Assembly (NCBI GenBank): GCA_015056625.1
Contig: SVFY01000003.1
Location: 124,001-188,000, forward strand
DNA from: Butyrivibrio sp.
Lineage (GTDB): Bacteria > Bacillota > Clostridia > Lachnospirales > Lachnospiraceae
DNA length: 64,000 bases
Direction: 5' to 3'
Below, piece after piece: positions 62,296-64,000 of this stretch. The notes below the pieces were generated by a model. It had not been told where the DNA came from. It worked only from the letters and a program-made list of their open reading frames with translations, and ran no database searches. Both the position numbers and the translations under genes were made by a program. Numbering within the stretch: the stretch's first letter is position 1; the number at the start of each line of letters is the position of its first letter.

Positions 62296-63240
62296 ATGAT
62301 GGAAAAGAACGCTAAGATTTATGTAGCTGGCCACAGAGGAATGGTTGGTTCAGCCATCGTAAGAGAATTAAAGAAACAGGGCTATAACAACATTATCACC
62401 AGAACCCACAAAGAACTGGATCTCACAAGACAGGATCAGGTTGAGAACTTCTTTGCTGAGCAGCGTCCTGAGTATGTTTTCCTTGCTGCTGCCAAGGTTG
62501 GCGGTATCATGGGTAACTCCGAGGCTCTTGCAGATTTCATGTATGAGAACATGATCCTTGAGATGAACGTTATCAACTCAGCCTGGAAGAATGGATGCAA
62601 GAAGCTTGAGTTCCTTGGTTCATCCTGCATTTACCCAAGAATGGCTCCTCAGCCCATGAAAGAGAACTGCCTTCTTACTTCAGAGCTTGAAAAGACCAAT
62701 GAGGCATACGCTCTTGCCAAGATCTCAGGTCTTAAGTACTGCGAGTACTTAAACAAGCAGTACGGCACAGATTACATCTCCGTAATGCCTACAAACCTTT
62801 ACGGACCAAACGACAACTATCATCCAACACACTCACATGTACTTCCAGCTCTTATCCGTCGCTTCCACGAAGCCAAGGAGCAGAATCTTCCATACGTTAC
62901 ATGCTGGGGAGATGGAAGCCCACTTAGAGAGTTCCTCTATGTTGATGACCTTGCAAACCTGTGTGTATTCCTTATGAACAACTACAGCGGCAACGAGACA
63001 GTTAACGCTGGTACAGGAAAAGAGCTTACTATCAAAGAGCTCACTGAGAAGGTAGCGGGGATCATCGGCTATACTGGCGAGATCCGCTGGGATCCCAGTA
63101 AGCCAAACGGAACACCAAGAAAGCTTCTTGATGTATCTAAGGCCAAGAACCTTGGCTGGACATATACAACAGAGCTTGATGACGGTATAAAACTCGCATA
63201 CGAGGATTTCCTTAACAATCCTATGCGTGCAGAAAGATAA
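62296..63240 (+). CDS. fcl: GDP-L-fucose synthase
   Basis: The 314-residue SDR has IYVAGHRGMVGSAIVREL near 7-24, FLAAAKVGGIMGN near 68, FLGSSCIYPRMAPQPMKE near 106 (catalytic Ser) and EAYALAKISGLK near 137 (Tyr and Lys), with WGDGSPLREFLYVDDLA near 208. It epimerises C3 and C5 of GDP-4-keto-6-deoxymannose and reduces C4 with NADPH to GDP-L-fucose. The three GT11-type genes at the left end are the likely consumers. A GAAGG site precedes the start by ten bases or so, and two Met codons are adjacent. A large hairpin follows the stop by 26 bases. Confidence 0.96.
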   Translation: MMEKNAKIYVAGHRGMVGSAIVRELKKQGYNNIITRTHKELDLTRQDQVENFFAEQRPEYVFLAAAKVGGIMGNSEALADFMYENMILEMNVINSAWKNGCKKLEFLGSSCIYPRMAPQPMKENCLLTSELEKTNEAYALAKISGLKYCEYLNKQYGTDYISVMPTNLYGPNDNYHPTHSHVLPALIRRFHEAKEQNLPYVTCWGDGSPLREFLYVDDLANLCVFLMNNYSGNETVNAGTGKELTIKELTEKVAGIIGYTGEIRWDPSKPNGTPRKLLDVSKAKNLGWTYTTELDDGIKLAYEDFLNNPMRAER

Positions 63241-63266
63241 AAACATAAATAAAGGCGAGCTTTTTT

Positions 63267-63338
63267 GACAAGACACGGGGACGGTTCTACTGTCTCATTG
63301 CACGCAATGAGACAGTAGAACCGTCCCCGTGTCTTGTC
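63267..63338. repeat. Perfect 34-bp inverted repeat (REP/MITE-like hairpin) between convergent genes
   Basis: The left arm (63267-63300) and right arm (63305-63338) are perfectly complementary over 34 bases with the loop CACG. One further T-A pair and wobble pairs can extend the stem. The arms contain ACACGGGGACGGTTCT, which resembles short palindromic repeats I know from many bacterial genomes near Y1-transposase (RAYT) families. It sits between the stops of fcl and a convergent minus-strand gene, so it may end transcription from both sides. There is no T-tract directly after either arm. Confidence 0.8.
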
Positions 63339-63358
63339 AGGGAAGCAGCCCCCTTTTC

Positions 63359-64000
63359 TTATGATCCCTCTTGTGTTGAAATAAAACCTTCCCTAATAGT
63401 ATCTCCCATAAGCTTCACATTACCGCTTACATCATTAGTAGCTCCGGGAAATGGATCATATCCGATCCTGTCCCCTTCAGCTGGATAATAAAATGTTTCA
63501 TCCCCGAGCTTGAACTCTTTTGTTTCATAGTGACCATAGTCCTGCTGATCTACAAGATACTGGGGATTAAACCTTGAACTATCCTCAATGACCAGGTTTA
63601 CGCACTTAAAGAACATCCAAAAAGCAAACAGTCCCACAAAGATTTTAAGGATCATCTCCCTGAGATCCTTACTGATCCTGTTGTTGATGACTATAAAGAG
63701 CCTTCCCATTATCACAGCAGGAGCAAGCCATACATATACAACACCATAGCGTATAAGAGGCGCACTTAAGAACCAGAATATAAGGCATCCTATAAGCGTT
63801 CCTCCAATAGTCAAGAAGTCTGCCGTAGCCATCATGCTCCTGCTGCTGAGCTCAAAGACTTTTCCATTGCCAAAGCTTCTTATCTTTTCGTTTTTTCTGC
63901 CCATGGCAGCTATCAGGAAATAGATAAGATAACCAATATACAAAAATACTGAAATGATCGCCAGTATCAGCATTATCTTGTTAAGACCTGTAACTGTAGA
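63359..64000 (-). CDS. C-terminal part of a polytopic membrane protein, 5' end beyond the window
   Basis: The frame is open to the right edge (nine more codons before the track ATG at 63973), so the visible 213 residues are probably the C-terminus of a larger protein. It shows about four TM helices (LAIISVFLYIGYLIYFL, FLTIGGTLIGCLIFWFL, VVYVWLAPAVIMGRLF, MILKIFVGLFAFWMFF), then a soluble tail of about 65 residues with QQDYGHYETKEFKLGD and DRIGYDPFPGA. Similar tails end some LIC_10190-like membrane proteins of glycan loci. It converges on fcl across the hairpin and belongs to another transcription unit. Function unknown. Confidence 0.6.
   Translation of the reverse strand, partial: STVTGLNKIMLILAIISVFLYIGYLIYFLIAAMGRKNEKIRSFGNGKVFELSSRSMMATADFLTIGGTLIGCLIFWFLSAPLIRYGVVYVWLAPAVIMGRLFIVINNRISKDLREMILKIFVGLFAFWMFFKCVNLVIEDSSRFNPQYLVDQQDYGHYETKEFKLGDETFYYPAEGDRIGYDPFPGATNDVSGNVKLMGDTIREGFISTQEGS

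Noticed and set aside
61182-63240. gmd-fcl as recent foreign DNA because of its opposite strand
   Set aside because: Codon choice looks, if anything, like highly expressed host genes (frequent CTT, AAG, GGC), and ribosome sites match the neighbours. There is no mobile element at the left boundary.
62833-63276. Minus-strand ORF of 147 residues opposite fcl
   Set aside because: Lies antisense to the fcl 3' half and runs into the hairpin. Cys-rich nonsense composition and no ribosome site.
1-64000. CRISPR arrays, tRNA or rRNA genes, prophage or IS elements
   Set aside because: No regularly spaced repeats, tRNA-like cloverleaf ends, integrase or transposase reading frames were seen on either strand.

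Overview
The window reads as a 64 kb surface-glycan (exopolysaccharide or capsule) biosynthesis locus from a low-to-moderate GC Firmicute, most likely a Lachnospiraceae in the Butyrivibrio/Pseudobutyrivibrio neighbourhood. The reasons are purine-rich Shine-Dalgarno sites close to most starts, sigma-A-like promoters, and typical Lachnospiraceae families (DUF6056-like, DUF6020-like and DUF5672 proteins, and PglK-type half transporters beside Wzy-like polymerases). Taxonomy is inferred from protein flavour only. No rRNA, tRNA, CRISPR array, insertion sequence or phage gene was seen.

Layout. Fifty genes run leftward on the minus strand from a divergent promoter region near 61.0 kb to the left edge, where the last gene (a GT11 fucosyltransferase missing from the ORF track) is cut. 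Most junctions overlap by 1, 4, 8 or more bases, so the genes form one long translationally coupled array. Internal minus-strand promoters are proposed at about 49.8, 36.3 and 12.1 kb, and one intrinsic terminator at 48.7 kb. On the plus strand, gmd and fcl make GDP-L-fucose. They end at a perfect 34-bp inverted repeat, beyond which a membrane protein gene enters from the right edge.

Functional blocks, in transcription order. 61.0-56 kb: GtrB-like GT2, a polytopic initiating sugar-phosphate transferase and GT2 enzymes. 56-49.8 kb: GT4, GT2 and GT-C enzymes. 49.8-48.7 kb: an isolated PseB-type UDP-GlcNAc 4,6-dehydratase with its own promoter and terminator. 48.6-36.3 kb: GT2, PglK-like ABC flippase, acyltransferase-3, GT-C proteins, GtrA, WecE aminotransferase, GNAT acetyltransferase and GtrB-like GT2. 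36.2-27.8 kb: an 871-residue Wzy-like polymerase, then a bacillosamine-like set (PglF and PglE homologues and a PglC-like transferase) carrying a PLP enzyme and an ATP-grasp ligase but no PglD. 27.8-19.8 kb: GT4 enzymes, a TviB/WbpP-type pair for UDP-HexNAc uronic acid and a DUF2334 deacetylase-like protein. 20.9-12.1 kb: two AsnB-GT4 pairs flanking an MBOAT/SGNH O-acylation pair. 12.1-0 kb: GT11 fucosyltransferases, a second ABC flippase, DUF5672, GT17, GT2, a second Wzy-like protein, a DUF6056-like protein and a pyruvyltransferase.

How the genes fit together. The locus supplies GDP-fucose, 4-keto-6-deoxy and 4-amino-6-deoxy UDP-sugars and HexNAc uronic acids. Two phosphoglycosyl transferases can start lipid-linked repeats, about 20 glycosyltransferases extend them, two PglK-type ABC proteins may flip them, and two Wzy-like proteins may polymerise them. 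Decoration candidates are amidation (AsnB), O-acylation (MBOAT/SGNH, acyltransferase-3), N-acetylation, pyruvylation and possibly amino-acylation (ATP-grasp/PLP). The duplicated core machinery suggests two glycan assembly lines in one locus. No Wzx, Wzz, tyrosine kinase, LCP ligase or dedicated regulator is visible, so those functions must lie elsewhere.
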